64,000 nt of DNA from Xylanibacter muris (GTDB taxonomy: Bacteria; Bacteroidota; Bacteroidia; Bacteroidales; Bacteroidaceae), in assembly GCF_013166605.1 (NCBI RefSeq), contig NZ_JABKKF010000009.1, positions 62,001 to 126,000 of the forward strand, written 5' to 3'. Under the pieces are notes generated by a model. It ran no database searches, was not told the origin of the DNA, and saw only the letters and a list, made by a program, of their open reading frames with translations. Each line of letters opens with the position of its first letter. Within the stretch, counting starts at the first letter, position 1. Position numbers and translations under genes: made by a program. Below are positions 63,182 through 64,000 of the stretch, piece after piece.

Positions 63182-63562
63182 GGTTCTGTTTTCTTTGTTT
63201 TATTTTACTTTTGTATTGTTATGGGGCTTGCCCGCTGCAAAATTACTTTCTTTATGTGAGAAAATTATCAAATCCGTATTAAAAAACGTTTCATTGCTGT
63301 ATATTTTAATTCTTGTGTGTCTTATTGCTATATATCATTACTATGGCTTCATGTCTGGTTTCTTCCTGTCTCGGCTGCTGGTCTTTCCTTGTCAGGATTG
63401 GCTTGATGCGTGTCCCTTAGGCGTTGCCTGTCCCGTATATTCCGTTTTTTATTTTCCGGTTTGTTTCCTTTGTCTTTGTTTAATATAATTCCCCACAACA
63501 CAATAAAACGTTTGCAAGAAGCGTTATAAGATATGTATATATACAATAAGGATTCATAAATA
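63182..63562. other. Divergent intergenic region between ddh and ruvA
   Basis: 381 bp. On the minus strand TAATTTTG at 63245-63238 is a likely ddh -7 box, about 57 bp before its ATG, without a well-placed -33. A plus-strand frame at 63180-63488 is hydrophobic but overlaps the ddh start and is not accepted. AACGTTTG near 63508 is a weak candidate box for ruvA. No other structure is seen. Confidence 0.5.
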
Positions 63563-64000
63563 ATGATAGAATATATAAAGGGAGTTCTGGATGAACTCAC
63601 TCCGGCAATGGCTGTTGTCGAGGCCGGCGGGGTTGGATACGGTCTTAACATATCGCTTAATACCTATTCGGCCATCCAGGGAAAGACAGATGTGAAGCTG
63701 TATGTTTATGAGGCTATTCGCGAGGATGCCTATATGCTTTACGGATTTTCCACAAAGAAAGAGCGTGAGCTTTTCCTGCTTCTTATTTCTGTATCCGGAG
63801 TGGGAACAAACACGGCGCGTATGGTGCTTTCCTCAATGAGCCCCGGAGAATTGTGCAACTGTATCTCAACCGGCAACGAGCGTATGATAAAGACCATAAA
63901 GGGAATAGGTCTTAAAACAGCCCAAAGGATAATAGTGGATTTAAGGGATAAGATAGTGTCCCTTGGCATAACCGCAGAGATTCCTGCCGGCGGGACTGTA
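63563..64000 (+). CDS. ruvA: RuvA, Holliday junction branch migration subunit (partial, C-terminus outside window)
   Basis: RuvA binds Holliday junctions and loads the RuvB motor. The visible 146 residues begin [20 protein letters not shown] (domain I OB-fold). [21 protein letters not shown] sequence follows, then the two helix-hairpin-helix motifs: [18 protein letters not shown], about residues 76-93, and [19 protein letters not shown], about 111-129. The acidic pin and domain III are partly outside. Confidence 0.95.
   Translation, partial: MIEYIKGVLDELTPAMAVVEAGGVGYGLNISLNTYSAIQGKTDVKLYVYEAIREDAYMLYGFSTKKERELFLLLISVSGVGTNTARMVLSSMSPGELCNCISTGNERMIKTIKGIGLKTAQRIIVDLRDKIVSLGITAEIPAGGTV

Noticed and set aside
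63180..63488. 102-aa hydrophobic plus-strand ORF between ddh and ruvA
   Set aside because: Starts within the ddh start region, has a low-complexity Leu/Phe/Cys composition, and no initiation signal or family.

Overview
The window is a gene-dense chromosomal segment of a member of the Bacteroidales. The evidence is the recurring Bacteroidetes -7 promoter box TAnnTTTG, usually with a TTTG-like -33 element about 19 bp upstream, and the many Bacteroidetes-restricted families: DUF4292, DUF4924, DUF3244, DUF4249, BspA-like LRR proteins with a T9SS-like C-terminus, a glycine-lipid acyltransferase pair and TPR/LuxR-like membrane regulators. A meso-DAP-type MurE (DNPR motif) and a diaminopimelate dehydrogenase fit a diderm with DAP peptidoglycan. 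I cannot name the genus. I saw no rRNA, tRNA, CRISPR array, insertion sequence or prophage.

Left part (1-10.5 kb, minus strand): the start of the division and cell wall (dcw) cluster, in order mraZ, rsmH, ftsL-like, ftsI (PASTA-bearing PBP), murE, mraY, murD, ftsW, murG (cut by the window edge). A -7 box and three GTGG repeats upstream of mraZ look like an autoregulated MraZ promoter.

10.8-24.6 kb: housekeeping genes. These are a glsA/glsB-like acyltransferase pair, dGTPase, dut, then a TPR protein, a DUF4292 lipoprotein and an EnvC-like murein hydrolase activator in one run; then an M20 hydrolase, a long-chain acyl-CoA ligase, prfB, a 47-aa membrane peptide and a CYTH protein.

24.8-34.2 kb: an accessory surface module. 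It holds a TPR/LuxR-like membrane regulator, a DUF3244 protein behind four TTGTGAA boxes, an orphan lipoprotein, a caspase-fold (C13-like) cysteine protease with a T9SS-like C-terminus, and two tandem paralogous BspA-like LRR proteins with the same kind of tail. Base composition changes abruptly inside several of these genes.

34.4-41 kb: a SulP transporter, a large OMP beta-barrel family protein, a candidate small RNA and a ROK sugar kinase. 41.1-49.3 kb: one long co-directional run with a LysE-type exporter, DUF4924, rfbD, prfC, a Sua5/YrdC protein, a ClC channel, fmt, a 42-aa ORF and rpe. An ECF sigma factor converges on it.

50.3-57.1 kb: a complete glycine cleavage operon, lplA-gcvT-gcvH-gcvPA-gcvPB-lpdA, with the P-protein in two subunits. 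57.3-61.8 kb: a lipoprotein, TonB-dependent receptor and DUF4249 cassette. 62.3-63.2 kb: ddh on the minus strand. The window ends inside ruvA.

The least explained features are three intergenic arrays of short tandem palindromes (12.84-12.98, 39.30-39.45 and 61.79-61.96 kb). The first two are aligned copies of one element with conserved flanks and a divergent hairpin core. The other points of interest are the protease/LRR surface module and the sRNA-like transcription unit at 39.9-40.0 kb.
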